Below, piece by piece: positions 17,104-25,894 of a stretch of 45,636 nucleotides of DNA. The position numbers and the translations under genes were made by a program. Within the stretch, counting starts at the first letter, position 1, and every line of letters starts with the position of its first letter. The notes below the pieces were generated by a model. The model searched no databases and was not told the origin of the DNA. It worked only from the letters and a program-made list of their open reading frames with translations. The stretch is from JBBDIM01 sp040880405 (GTDB taxonomy: Bacteria > Planctomycetota > Planctomycetia > Pirellulales > Pirellulaceae): positions 1-45,636 of the forward strand of contig JBBDIM010000034.1 of the NCBI GenBank assembly GCA_040880405.1, written 5' to 3'.

Positions 17104-19359
17104 CTAATTCCGAAAGATCAATTCCTTGGCGTTGAGTAGCGCCCAGGTTAAATCTTCCAGCACGGTGCGTGGATCGTCGGTGGCTTTGATTAATTCCAGC
17201 GTGGTGTTGGTCTCTTTCTCGGTTGGCGATCGGGCCAAGGCGGTCCAGAACATCGTATCGATTACCTGCTCGGGGCTTTCACCGGCTGAGAGGAGCTGCC
17301 CGATCCGGTTGTCGTCGCGTTGGAGCCGCTCGTTGAGGCTTTGCCCGCCGACCAGGCTGAGGGCCTGCCCGAGGGTTGCCTCGTCGCTCCGTTCGCATTC
17401 GCAGGCCAGCAGGCGTTCCGGCTTGCCGAACAGCCGCAGGAACTGGTCGCCATCGCTCAGCTTGCGGCGGACGCGTTCCACTCCGGCGATCTCACCAGCC
17501 CGAGTCCCCGCCGAGTAGCCCTCAAACGAAGCGGGCAGCCCCAGCACGTGCGACTGGGCGTCGAGCAGTTGCTCGGCCGCCAAGCGGCGAACCACCGCCT
17601 TGGCGTACAGTTGATCGTCGTAGTGCTGCCCACCGAGGGATGCTTCGTCGAGATCCGAGGATAATTGGTAGGTTCGCGAACTGACAATTGTGCGGACTAA
17701 ATGCTTCAAGCTGAAATTGTTTTCGATCAGCTCGTCGGTCAGTTTTTCTAGCAACTGGGGATGCGAAGCGGGGTTGGTTAGCCGCAGGTCATCGACCGGT
17801 TCGACCAGCCCCAAGCCCATCAGGTGATACCAAATTCGGTTGGTTTGGGCCTCGGCGAACATGCGGTTTTCTGGATCGGAGATCCACCGGGCCAGATGCT
17901 CCAGCCGCTCCTCTTCGATCGAGTCGTCGCTTCCCAAAAACTTCGGCTCGGCCGGTTTGCCGGTCCGGGCATTCTTGACCCCTTTGCCCTCTGCATCGGC
18001 GACAAACTTCACGATCTGTTCACCCACGAACTCATGCTTGTCGAGCTTGTCGCGACGTTCGTTCTTGACGATCTCATAGTCGATGCCGGAGAAGAGGCTC
18101 GACCACTGGTAGTACTCATCCTGCGACCAGCGATCGAACGGATGGTTGTGGCACTTGGCACATTGCAGGCGGACACCCAAAAAGACCTGGGCGGTGGTCT
18201 CAGCCCTTACGAACGGCTCGCGATGGGCCCGCCAATAGTTGGCCGGTGGGTTGTCGTAGGTGCTCCCCTTGGAACTGATCAACTCCCGCACGAACTCGTT
18301 AATTGGCTTGTCGGCCGCGAAGCTCTCCTTCATCCAACCATGCAGTAGTTCGACCCCCTTGGCGTCCAGGGTCTTCTCTTCGTTACGGACCAGGTCGGAC
18401 CATTTGAGGGCCCACATCGCGGCGAACTCAGGGCGATCCAACAATTGCTCGATCAGCTTCTCCCGCTTGTCGGACGCATCGTCCTCGACAAACGCCTTCG
18501 CCTCTTCCGCGGTCGGCAACACGCCGAGCAAGTCGAGATAGATCCGCCGCAGGAAGACATGGTCCTCAGCCAGCGGGGCAGGGTTGATCTTCAATTGCTT
18601 GAGCCGCTGGAAGACTTCCTCATCCACGAAGTTGTTGGCCGGTGGCTCGCTCCAGGTGAATTCTTCCCTGGCCGGCCGATACGCCAGCCGCACCGGAAGC
18701 TGCCCATCCAAATACCGTACCAGCACGGTTACCACGCCCGGTTGATCGAACTGCACCACTCCCTCATTCGTCACCTGCACCAGCGGATCGTTCGGCTCGT
18801 ACACCGACAACCGGGTCACGTCGCGCGTGGTTCCGTCAGAAAACTTTGCTTGCACGTTGAGCTGTAGTTCCTGCTGCGGATGCCAGAGGACCGCGTCGGT
18901 CGGGGTGATTTCTAGCTCGGTAACCTTCGGGGCTTCGGCGTCGTAAGCAGGCACGCCGGCGGTAATCCACCGCGTCAAAATCTCATATTCCGGGGAGTCT
19001 AGATCAAACCGTTTGCCCCCTTCATGCGGAATCTGGGCGGTCGCCTTGAGTAGCGCCAAACTCTCCTCGGGGACCATCCGATTGATCCGCCGACCATCGG
19101 CCGAACGCACCAATTGGCGATAATCGTGCTCGGGACCATGGCCCCACAGCGAGAGAAAGAACCCACCTTTGCCGTTTAGGTTGCCATGACAGGTCCCGGC
19201 GTTACAGCCCGCCTTAGATATCACAGCCATCACGTCCCGCTCGAAGGTGACGCGCTCGATTTTGGGCGTAGCGGCATCCTCGGCATAGCCTCGACCGGAG
19301 GAAACTAGCGGTAGGCAAACAAGCGCGATCGCAAAACAGCGTGGCGAAATAAGGCACAT
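17104..19359 (-). CDS. DUF1549/DUF1553 planctomycete cytochrome protein
   Basis: A 751-residue exported protein. After a signal peptide ending near GRGYAED, residues 52-58 read CNAGTCH, a haem-type site with four residues between the cysteines. A bacterial Ig-like domain follows at about 145-230 (VQAKFSDGTTRDVTR). DUF1549 (PSCyt2) comes next with FLRRIYLDLLGVLPTAEEAK and MWALKWSDLVRNE, and includes a second haem-like site, CAKCH, near 397. DUF1553 (PSD1) ends the protein with AQTNRIWYHLMGLGLVEPVD and LKHLVRTIVSSRTYQLS. The role is unknown. The start at 19359 gives a proper signal peptide; the reading to 19596 adds 79 unlikely residues. It is probably the first gene of the operon with DUF1501 and WD40 genes. 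Confidence 0.94.
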   Translation of the reverse strand: MCLISPRCFAIALVCLPLVSSGRGYAEDAATPKIERVTFERDVMAVISKAGCNAGTCHGNLNGKGGFFLSLWGHGPEHDYRQLVRSADGRRINRMVPEESLALLKATAQIPHEGGKRFDLDSPEYEILTRWITAGVPAYDAEAPKVTELEITPTDAVLWHPQQELQLNVQAKFSDGTTRDVTRLSVYEPNDPLVQVTNEGVVQFDQPGVVTVLVRYLDGQLPVRLAYRPAREEFTWSEPPANNFVDEEVFQRLKQLKINPAPLAEDHVFLRRIYLDLLGVLPTAEEAKAFVEDDASDKREKLIEQLLDRPEFAAMWALKWSDLVRNEEKTLDAKGVELLHGWMKESFAADKPINEFVRELISSKGSTYDNPPANYWRAHREPFVRAETTAQVFLGVRLQCAKCHNHPFDRWSQDEYYQWSSLFSGIDYEIVKNERRDKLDKHEFVGEQIVKFVADAEGKGVKNARTGKPAEPKFLGSDDSIEEERLEHLARWISDPENRMFAEAQTNRIWYHLMGLGLVEPVDDLRLTNPASHPQLLEKLTDELIENNFSLKHLVRTIVSSRTYQLSSDLDEASLGGQHYDDQLYAKAVVRRLAAEQLLDAQSHVLGLPASFEGYSAGTRAGEIAGVERVRRKLSDGDQFLRLFGKPERLLACECERSDEATLGQALSLVGGQSLNERLQRDDNRIGQLLSAGESPEQVIDTMFWTALARSPTEKETNTTLELIKATDDPRTVLEDLTWALLNAKELIFRN

Positions 19360-19627
19360 AGGCAGGTTGCCCCTCGTGGTCAGCCGGGAAGGAAGGAGGT
19401 GAGGCAGGCGGGTCGGGCGGGAGCATGCAACAAAGCGAAACAAGTCGCGCCGTAGGTGGATGCGTAAATCGGAATGAATCCAGTTTCGATGGTACCAGTT
19501 TAAGCGGAGAATTGGTAGTGAAACCTGACGGGAAATAGTAGGATCTGGGGGTGTGGATATTGGTGATTCGAGAAGCTGAATCGACTCGCACTTCACCGAG
19601 CAGCTCGCGCTGCTCCGATGTTAATGA

Positions 19628-19790
19628 GTAATGATTAATGGAGATTGAAAAATGCAAAATAAAAGCGGAAGGGCGCGCGCTCCGGTCGTTGGGCGTGAGA
19701 ATTTTACCAATGGCAACTCCGGCCAAGGGAACCCGACACGGCGTCCCGGCTTGTCGGAAAAGACACAATCGTCTCGCCCATCGATGGAGG
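19628..19790 (+). repeat. Dispersed repeat, family A, copy 2
   Basis: It shares GCAAAATAAAAGCGGAAGGG and the next 120 or so bases, with divergence, with positions 1-165. Together with the inverted end at 20181-20222 it brackets the small helix-hairpin-helix gene. The spacer 19360-19627, upstream of the DUF1549/DUF1553 gene, shows no other feature I can support. Confidence 0.7.
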
Positions 19791-19799
19791 GCGTGGGCA

Positions 19800-20084
19800 C
19801 TACTCTTTCATCGACAATCCAGCTTTTTGCAATGCAGAAACCAGGATCGTGACCGCCTTGGGGCCGACTCCGTGGAGGGCCGACAACTGCTGTTCGGTAA
19901 TCGTCGTTAGGTCTTCTAGTCGGAGCAGACCGGCTGAGGCCAAGGCCCGTAAGGCGGGCTGCGGTATCCCTGGAGGAAAGTTGCCTTTGATGGCGTTTGC
20001 CTCGGCATCACTTGCCACTTTCAATCGCGGGCTCGACTTCAGGCGACACATTCGCGTGGTATCGGCGGGGCTCTTTTTTGTCAT
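19800..20084 (-). CDS. Small helix-hairpin-helix DNA-binding protein
   Basis: A 94-residue basic protein. The C-terminal 60 residues form a helix-hairpin-helix domain: IPQPALRALASAGLLRLEDL, then TEQQLSALHGVGPKAV and ILVSALQKAGL, with the LHGVGPKA hairpin that contacts the DNA backbone. This is a widespread family of small putative DNA-binding proteins related to the C-terminal domain of RNA polymerase alpha. The N-terminal 30 residues are polar and probably flexible. The start at 20084 (MTKKSPAD) is chosen on a weak AAGAG upstream; ATG at 20111 is possible, while a TTG at 20198 lies in a repeat end. The gene is flanked by inverted copies of repeat family A, so it may have moved with them. Confidence 0.72.
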   Translation of the reverse strand: MTKKSPADTTRMCRLKSSPRLKVASDAEANAIKGNFPPGIPQPALRALASAGLLRLEDLTTITEQQLSALHGVGPKAVTILVSALQKAGLSMKE

Positions 20085-20180
20085 GAAATTGTCACTCTTA
20101 CGATTTGCCATACAAACTTTGATACCAACTTCGTGCCCCGTCCAGGTTGAGTTTACCATTGCGATGCACCGGATTGGCAC

Positions 20181-20222
20181 TCGGCTTTTATTTTGCAATC
20201 TCCATTACTCATTTTCCATTCA
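20181..20222 (-). repeat. Inverted end of repeat family A
   Basis: The reverse complement reads AATGGAAAATGAGTAATGGA followed by GATTGCAAAATAAAAGCCG, matching the start of the family A copies at 1-45 and 19628-19670. With the copy at 19628 it forms an inverted pair about 590 bases apart around the helix-hairpin-helix gene. Confidence 0.75.
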
Positions 20223-20262
20223 TACCGGAGCAGCGCCACCGGGCATGGCACCCAGCTTGTTA

Positions 20263-20499
20263 GGGGATGAGTTCAATTACAAAGAGTCGGCGGATGAGAA
20301 CCCCCAACCGCGGCTCCCGTAATTGACCTTATCCCCGTCCAGACTCTCCATCCTCAACACCCGCAGTTAAGTATTGATAGTGTCTGAATAAAGGGTGGCA
20401 ACTTTCTCACACGCCAAAATTGTACGGGGATAAGGTCAATTACGGGGACCACGGCCATCACTTCCTGACCTCCGACTCTTTGTAATTGAACTCATCCCC
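20263..20499. repeat. Nested palindromic element, copy 1 (237 bases)
   Basis: Outer arms at 20263-20290 and 20472-20499 are perfect 28-base inverted repeats beginning GGGGATGAGTTCAATTAC. Inner arms at 20316-20338 and 20424-20446 are perfect 23-base inverted repeats (CCCGTAATTGACCTTATCCC). The core carries CCATCCTCAACAC and TTTCTCACACGCCAA, words also found in the relative at 25895. No gene lies inside, but its right end overlaps the last codons of the RND pump gene. Confidence 0.95.
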
Positions 20500-23400
20500 G
20501 GGCACCTCCCGTTCCTTCCGAAACCCTCTCGGCGTCCAAAGCCAGAACAGACCTGGCCGGAGGAGGAATTCGCACAGAGTCGAGCTCACCAGGCCGCCTA
20601 GGATCACCGTGGCGACCGGTAGCAAAATTTCCTTGCCTGGTTGGTTTCCGCCGATCACTAGCGGGACTAGGGCCAGGCCGGTGGTCAGCGCGGTCATTAG
20701 CACCGGGGGCAGGCGGTCGAGGCTTCCTTGGATGATGGTCTCGTGCTTGAAACCTTCCTCGGGGATTCGGTCCAAGTAGGTCGAGACCAACAGCAAACCG
20801 TTTCTGGCCGCGATTCCACCCAGGGAGATAAACCCGACCATCGCGGCGATCGACATCGTTTGTCCCGAGAGCCACAGCGCCAACACCCCGCCGACAAACG
20901 CGGTCGGTAGCGCGAGCAAGATTTGCAGCACGACCGGCGTCGAGGGGTACACGGTGTACAGCACCACAAAGGCGACCATCAGCGCAACCACGCTGAGCAG
21001 CAAAATCCGCTGGCTCGCCTCGCGCTGGGCCTCGAATTGGCCGCCCAACACCACGAAGTAGCCTTCCGGCATGGTGACCTCCTGTTTCATGACCCGTTCG
21101 ACATCGGTCACCACGCTTCCTAAATCGCGTCCCATGGTATTGACCCTCACGACGATCCGGCGGCGGCCGTCATCTCGGTTGATCGTGTTGGGGCCACCCC
21201 CTGGGTAGACGTCCGCGAGCGTGGCCAGGGGGATTCGGCGGCCATCGGGCAGTTCCAGGGGGAAGCGGTCGAGATTCTCCAGGTCACTGCGGTAAGGCTC
21301 CGCCAGGCGCAGCAGGACGTCGAAGCTCCGTTGCCCTTCGTAAAGCTGCGTCACGACACGCCCATTCAGCGCGGTCTCGACCATCTCGTGCACATAACTG
21401 GCCGAGACGCCATACCTGGCCAGGGCATCCCGTTTCACCTCAATCCGATATTGCGGAATGATTGTCAGCGGCTCGACGATCGGCGGGGCGATCCCAGGGA
21501 TCGTTTCCAGGGCCACCTTCGCCTCGTTCGCCGTGCGGCGGAGGACGTCTAGGTCGTCACCGTAAATCTTCACGGCGATCTGGGCGGTGACGCCAGAGAG
21601 CATGTGACTAATCAGGTGGGCGATCGGCTGTTCCACTTCCGACTCGACCCCTGGCACTTCGGCGGTGAGCTCATGGATCCGCGCGATCAGCTCGGCGCGA
21701 GAATAGGGGGAATCGGCGTGGAGGCTCATGATGTACTCGCTGATATGGACCCCCATCGCGTGTTCATCCTGTTCGGCTCGGCCGGTTCGGCAGGTGAACC
21801 AGCGAAGCGGACCCTCTGGGTTTTCCGGCGTGCGAACGAGCGTCTGGAATTGAGAGTCCGCGATTTGGCTGAATTCTCGACTGGTCTCCAGCGAGGTCCC
21901 CGGCGGGGCATACAGGTTGACCTGCACCGCCCCTTCGTCAAACGGAGGCAGGAAATCGCGACCCATTTGCCAAGCCAACACGCCGGAAAGGAGAATCGAA
22001 ACGGTAACCCCAGCCAACACCACCATAATTCCCCCGCGGTGCAGGCCAAATCGAATGACCGGCGTGGCGGCGGCCTTCAGCATTCGCAAGACCCAGCCAT
22101 CGCCACTGTGGGTCGCTTTCGCCTTGGGCAACAGATACGAAGAGAGAACCGGCGTGACCGTCAACGAAACCACGGTGCTCGCACAAATCGAAACCAGGTA
22201 CGCAATCCCCAGCGGCGTGAACAACCGCCCTTCCATCCCGCTCAAGGCGAACAGCGGCGCGAACACCACAATCACCAGAATAGTGCTGATGATGATCGCT
22301 CCACGAACCTCGACGCTCGCCTCGTAGATCACGGTCAATGGGTTCCGAGGTTCAGCCAGCTTGGCGTTCTCTTTTAAGCGGCGGAAGATGTTTTCCACAT
22401 CGACGATCGCGTCGTCGACCAACTCCCCCATCGCCACCGCAATGCCCCCCAACGTCATCACGTTGATCGACATCTCGAACCAGCGGAAGACAATCGCCGT
22501 AACAACAATCGAAAGCGGAATCGCAGTGAGTGTGATAAACGTCGTACGAAAATTCAACAGGAAGACAAACAGCACGATCACCACCAAAATCGCCCCGTCG
22601 CGAAGGGCCTCGATCACGTTCTCGACGCTGTGGTCGATGAACTCCCGTTGCTCGTAGGTCGGCACCATCACGACATCCCCCGGCAGCGAACCACGAAGGT
22701 CGTCCAGGGCGGCGTTGATCTTGCTGGTCAGTTCGCGCGTATCGACGCCTGGCTGTTTTTGGATGGTCAGCACGACCGCCTCGCGGCCGTTGATCGAGGA
22801 GTCTCCCCGTTTGACCTGGGCCCCTTCCTTGACCACCGCCACATCACGGATCAGGACCGGTCGTTCCCGGGTCTGGCGGATCGGCACCTGCCGGATATCC
22901 TCCGCCGTGGCCAACCGGCCGATCCCGCGGACCAGCCATTCCCGCGCACCCCGCTCGACATACCCGCCGGTGACGTTCAGGTTGCTGTCGATCAGGGCCT
23001 GTTCGATCTCGTGCAGTTCCACCTCGTGCTGGTGCAGCAGGTGCAAATCGACCAATACCTGAAACTGCTTGCGGCCGCCTCCCATGGTCATCACTTGGGC
23101 CACGCCGGGAATCGCCAGTAGTCGTTGCCGCACGACCCAGTCCGCCTGGGTGCGGACCTCCAGCGGGCCGGTCTCGCCACTTTCGCTCCACATCCCCACC
23201 AGCATGATTTGCCCCAGCAGCGACGAGATCGGCCCCATTTGCGGACGCGCCCCCGGTGGTAAATTCTCTAGCTCAACCGTGATCCGCTCCTGCACAATCT
23301 GCCGAGCCAGGTAGATACTGGTCCCCCAGTCGAACTCGACGTAAATGACCGAGAAACCAATATCGGAAGTGCTCCGGACGGCGATCACGCCGGAGGCCCC

Positions 23401-23622
23401 AATCAACGCGCGTTCCAGCGGAAAGGTGACCTGCTGCTCAATCTCCTCCGGCGACATCCCGTGGGCCTCGGTCATCAGCACCACGCGGGGCCGCGTCAAA
23501 TCGGGCAAGACATCAATCGGCAGCGTCGCGGTAATCGCGCTCCCGACAACTATCACCGCCAAAGCAGTGCAAACCACCACCAGACGATACCGCAGCGAGA
23601 GTTGGATGATTTGATTAAGCAT
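20458..23622 (-). CDS. Heavy-metal efflux RND transporter, CusA/CzcA family
   Basis: A 1054-residue inner-membrane pump that moves metal ions out of the periplasm or cytoplasm using the proton gradient. It opens with MLNQIIQLSLRYRLVVVC and has PIDVLPDLTRPRVVLMTEA, a standard heavy-metal RND start. The fourth membrane helix has GGIAVAMGELVDDAIVDVEN, with the acidic residues of the proton path. Twelve membrane helices in two halves and two large periplasmic loops fit the family, as does the length. The last 13 residues (GDEFNYKESEVRK) and the stop codon are encoded by a palindromic element, so the native C-terminus has been replaced. It follows the adaptor gene after a 217-base spacer filled by another repeat. 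The metal cannot be told; copper, silver or zinc-type are all possible. Confidence 0.95.
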   Translation of the reverse strand: MLNQIIQLSLRYRLVVVCTALAVIVVGSAITATLPIDVLPDLTRPRVVLMTEAHGMSPEEIEQQVTFPLERALIGASGVIAVRSTSDIGFSVIYVEFDWGTSIYLARQIVQERITVELENLPPGARPQMGPISSLLGQIMLVGMWSESGETGPLEVRTQADWVVRQRLLAIPGVAQVMTMGGGRKQFQVLVDLHLLHQHEVELHEIEQALIDSNLNVTGGYVERGAREWLVRGIGRLATAEDIRQVPIRQTRERPVLIRDVAVVKEGAQVKRGDSSINGREAVVLTIQKQPGVDTRELTSKINAALDDLRGSLPGDVVMVPTYEQREFIDHSVENVIEALRDGAILVVIVLFVFLLNFRTTFITLTAIPLSIVVTAIVFRWFEMSINVMTLGGIAVAMGELVDDAIVDVENIFRRLKENAKLAEPRNPLTVIYEASVEVRGAIIISTILVIVVFAPLFALSGMEGRLFTPLGIAYLVSICASTVVSLTVTPVLSSYLLPKAKATHSGDGWVLRMLKAAATPVIRFGLHRGGIMVVLAGVTVSILLSGVLAWQMGRDFLPPFDEGAVQVNLYAPPGTSLETSREFSQIADSQFQTLVRTPENPEGPLRWFTCRTGRAEQDEHAMGVHISEYIMSLHADSPYSRAELIARIHELTAEVPGVESEVEQPIAHLISHMLSGVTAQIAVKIYGDDLDVLRRTANEAKVALETIPGIAPPIVEPLTIIPQYRIEVKRDALARYGVSASYVHEMVETALNGRVVTQLYEGQRSFDVLLRLAEPYRSDLENLDRFPLELPDGRRIPLATLADVYPGGGPNTINRDDGRRRIVVRVNTMGRDLGSVVTDVERVMKQEVTMPEGYFVVLGGQFEAQREASQRILLLSVVALMVAFVVLYTVYPSTPVVLQILLALPTAFVGGVLALWLSGQTMSIAAMVGFISLGGIAARNGLLLVSTYLDRIPEEGFKHETIIQGSLDRLPPVLMTALTTGLALVPLVIGGNQPGKEILLPVATVILGGLVSSTLCEFLLRPGLFWLWTPRGFRKEREVPGDEFNYKESEVRK

Positions 23623-23644
23623 GGCGGATGTTGGAAAGCAGAGT

Positions 23645-23836
23645 GGCCGTGAAAAAGGGGGCGTTCTTCAGCCCCGAGAGGGGCGGCATGTAATAGCCAG
23701 GGGCGTAAGCCCCTGGAGCCGGGTTCTTCATCTACGTGAGCCCTGAAAGGGCGGCATAAAGCCCCTTTCAGGTCGCCCCGTTGGGGCTTAGGAGTTTATA
23801 AATAACTCTTTGCCAAAGGCTTACGCCCCTGCCGGG
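23645..23836. repeat. Repeat with GGGGCGTAAGCCCC hairpins
   Basis: The spacer between the adaptor and pump genes starts with GGCCGTGAAAAAGGGG (an arm of the 85-base hairpin family) and continues with several hairpins: GCCCCGAGAGGGGC near 23671, CAGGGGCGTAAGCCCCTGG near 23698 and GCCCTGAAAGGGC near 23740, closing with an inverted GGCTTACGCCCCTG. It contains no gene. Confidence 0.8.
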
Positions 23837-23839
23837 GAT

Positions 23840-25300
23840 TTAATGATCATGCCCATGCCCGTGACCTCCGCCCCCTTCGCCCGATTTCAGTTTCATCGTT
23901 AATTGCAATTGATAGGCGTTGTTCCACGCAATTTCGTTGCCTGCGCGGAGTTTTCCCCCTGGCTCGATCAGGGCGAAACGCGCATCGCGGTGGATGACAT
24001 GCACCGGGATTTGCTCGAACTCCAAAGTTTTATCCCACGGACCGTGGGAGTACCGCCGGAACACAAACGTCTCCGCCCCTTCCTCGACCACCGCGGCCAG
24101 TGGAACCTTCAATCGATCGGTCCATCGCTGCAAAGGGACCTCCAAGTGAACCCGTTCGCCCGGCTTGTATTTCCATTGCCGCGCCAGCGAGTCCGCCACC
24201 AGCAGCTTGTCCGAGGCGACCTCGTTGGGCAGCCAGGAGTAAAAGAAAAACGTGCCAGTCCGCTCGTCGACGTGGTTGTCGATATAGGCCAGCTTCAACG
24301 ATTGCTGCGTATCGTCGTTATGCTCCGATGCGTCCTCCGTCTGGTCATCGCCGTGGGTGTGCCCGAATTCCGCCTGCACGGTCCAATCTTTTTCCTGGGC
24401 GTGGTACAGCGACTTGACGTCCTGCGGAAAGGCCTCTCCCCGGACATACAACCAACGGTGATCCGCCATCCGAGCCAACGGCTGGCCGCGCTCCAGCGTC
24501 ATCCCGGGATGCACATCGATCGACTCCACGGTAAACCGAACCGGCAAGCTGCGGAGCTCCTGCTGATCGCTGAATTCCACTTCGGGGATCGCCCCCCGCC
24601 AATCGATATCCAAGGGGACGTTGACCTGCTGGACCAGTTGGCGGGTTTCCAGAAGCTGGTCAACCTGCGTTTGCGAAAGCCCACGCAGGATCAATTCCTG
24701 CAGTCGGGCCTCACGCTGGAGATTGAGCCGTTTACGCGTGTACTCGGCTTCCAACTGAACCCGGCCAGAGACCGCCCCGGAATCGGCCAAGGGGCCGAGG
24801 CGTTCCTGTTCCGCCGAGGCGATATCCAACTGCCCCAGGACATCCAGCAAAGCAACCTGGGCCGAGACGAGCGACTCATCAATCACCTGCATCTCGAACA
24901 GCGGATCACCTACCGAGACCAACTGTCCCGCATCGACCAAAATCCGGGTCACCTTTCCGCCGACCGGGGCGGAGATTGTCAGGTTGCTGCGACCGGGGAT
25001 CTCGACCACCTCGCCTGGCATCGTGGCATGGCTATAGTAAGGACCGACCGTAACCTTCTCGACCCGCAGGCCCAAGTTCTGGGCGGCGGTGGGGCTGATC
25101 ACGACCATGTTCTCGTCACTATGGGCCGCATGATCATCGTCGCCATGATCGTGGCCAGCGTGATCATCTCCATGATCGTCCTGCTGAGCGGGGCCGGGCA
25201 GGGCCAGGATCGGCAGATATCCCCCTTTCCAGGCCACTAAACCACCGCCGATCGACAGCAGCAAAACCACCGCCACCCAGAGAATGACAATCCGCTTCAT
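23840..25300 (-). CDS. RND efflux periplasmic adaptor subunit, CusB/CzcB family
   Basis: A 486-residue membrane-fusion protein that links the RND pump to the outer envelope. An N-terminal anchor (MKRIVILWVAVVLLLSIGGG) is followed by a His/Asp-rich stretch at about 43-67 (DDHGDDHAGHDHGDDDHAAH), likely to bind metal ions. The lipoyl half-motifs (APVGGKVTRILVDAGQLVSV), a helical hairpin at about 150-220, the beta-barrel (PGMTLERGQPLARMADHRWL) and a membrane-proximal part follow. The C-terminus ends in another His-rich tail (GGGGHGHGHDH). The start at 25300 gives the proper anchor; the reading to 25375 adds an unlikely leader. It lies between the small His/Cys protein gene and the pump gene, all on one strand. 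Confidence 0.93.
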   Translation of the reverse strand: MKRIVILWVAVVLLLSIGGGLVAWKGGYLPILALPGPAQQDDHGDDHAGHDHGDDDHAAHSDENMVVISPTAAQNLGLRVEKVTVGPYYSHATMPGEVVEIPGRSNLTISAPVGGKVTRILVDAGQLVSVGDPLFEMQVIDESLVSAQVALLDVLGQLDIASAEQERLGPLADSGAVSGRVQLEAEYTRKRLNLQREARLQELILRGLSQTQVDQLLETRQLVQQVNVPLDIDWRGAIPEVEFSDQQELRSLPVRFTVESIDVHPGMTLERGQPLARMADHRWLYVRGEAFPQDVKSLYHAQEKDWTVQAEFGHTHGDDQTEDASEHNDDTQQSLKLAYIDNHVDERTGTFFFYSWLPNEVASDKLLVADSLARQWKYKPGERVHLEVPLQRWTDRLKVPLAAVVEEGAETFVFRRYSHGPWDKTLEFEQIPVHVIHRDARFALIEPGGKLRAGNEIAWNNAYQLQLTMKLKSGEGGGGHGHGHDH

Positions 25301-25410
25301 GATTTCAAAATCCCAAGAGAATGGACAGCAAAGCCCACACGAAAGACGCCCCGCAAGCCTGCGACCGGCAAACAAGCGCAGTCCGAAAGAACTGGCAGAG
25401 GGGGGCCGCT

Positions 25411-25827
25411 TTAAACCAGATAAACCTGCAGCAGCGCGCGGAGCGGCCCGGAGGATAGGTAGCTCACGGGGGGAGAGTGCAGCCGAGAATTCGAGACCCC
25501 ACGATTAACGACCGGGGGAGACTCCACCAACTGCCAAGACTGGAATTCAACATCAACATCCGCTGGCAGGTTCACCACCCGGGCATTGCCCAGATAGACG
25601 CTGCGACTCGGGATATGGTAATGCTCCAGTTCCTGGCTCGGAGATTCGCCGACCAGCTCGGCCGGATGGTGGTGGTGGTCCAAATCTCCCAGGCAGTGGG
25701 CGATCGTCAACAGCCACGGGTTATGACTCAAGCAGCCACAGTCCCACGCGCCCGATTGCAGCAGCAATCCGGCCCACAAAAGTGGTGCCATCCAGAAGGC
25801 GAGCGATCGGGAGCGGAGCGGTCTCAT
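25411..25827 (-). CDS. Small exported His/Cys protein of the metal efflux operon
   Basis: A 138-residue protein with an N-terminal hydrophobic segment (LAFWMAPLLWAGLLLQSGA) that could be a signal peptide or anchor. Just after it come DCGCLSHN and AHCLGDLDHHHHPAEL, a cluster of Cys and His suited to binding metal. The C-terminal half is Ser/Leu/Pro-rich with no known domain. I do not recognise a named family. Its place directly upstream of the adaptor gene on the same strand (110 bases apart) suggests a role in metal handling, such as sensing or delivery in the periplasm. The start at 25827 is the first ATG before the hydrophobic segment; the ribosome binding site is poor, so the exact start is uncertain. 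Confidence 0.65.
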   Translation of the reverse strand: MRPLRSRSLAFWMAPLLWAGLLLQSGAWDCGCLSHNPWLLTIAHCLGDLDHHHHPAELVGESPSQELEHYHIPSRSVYLGNARVVNLPADVDVEFQSWQLVESPPVVNRGVSNSRLHSPPVSYLSSGPLRALLQVYLV

Positions 25828-25894
25828 CCCTTCATCGTAGCTCAAGCCGCAACCGGAGGCAATCTGAACTTGAGGCACCGGGATCCCATGGAAC

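Noticed and set aside
23903..25240. A 445-codon open frame on the plus strand
   Set aside because: It is antisense to the RND adaptor gene, with no signal or domain pattern.
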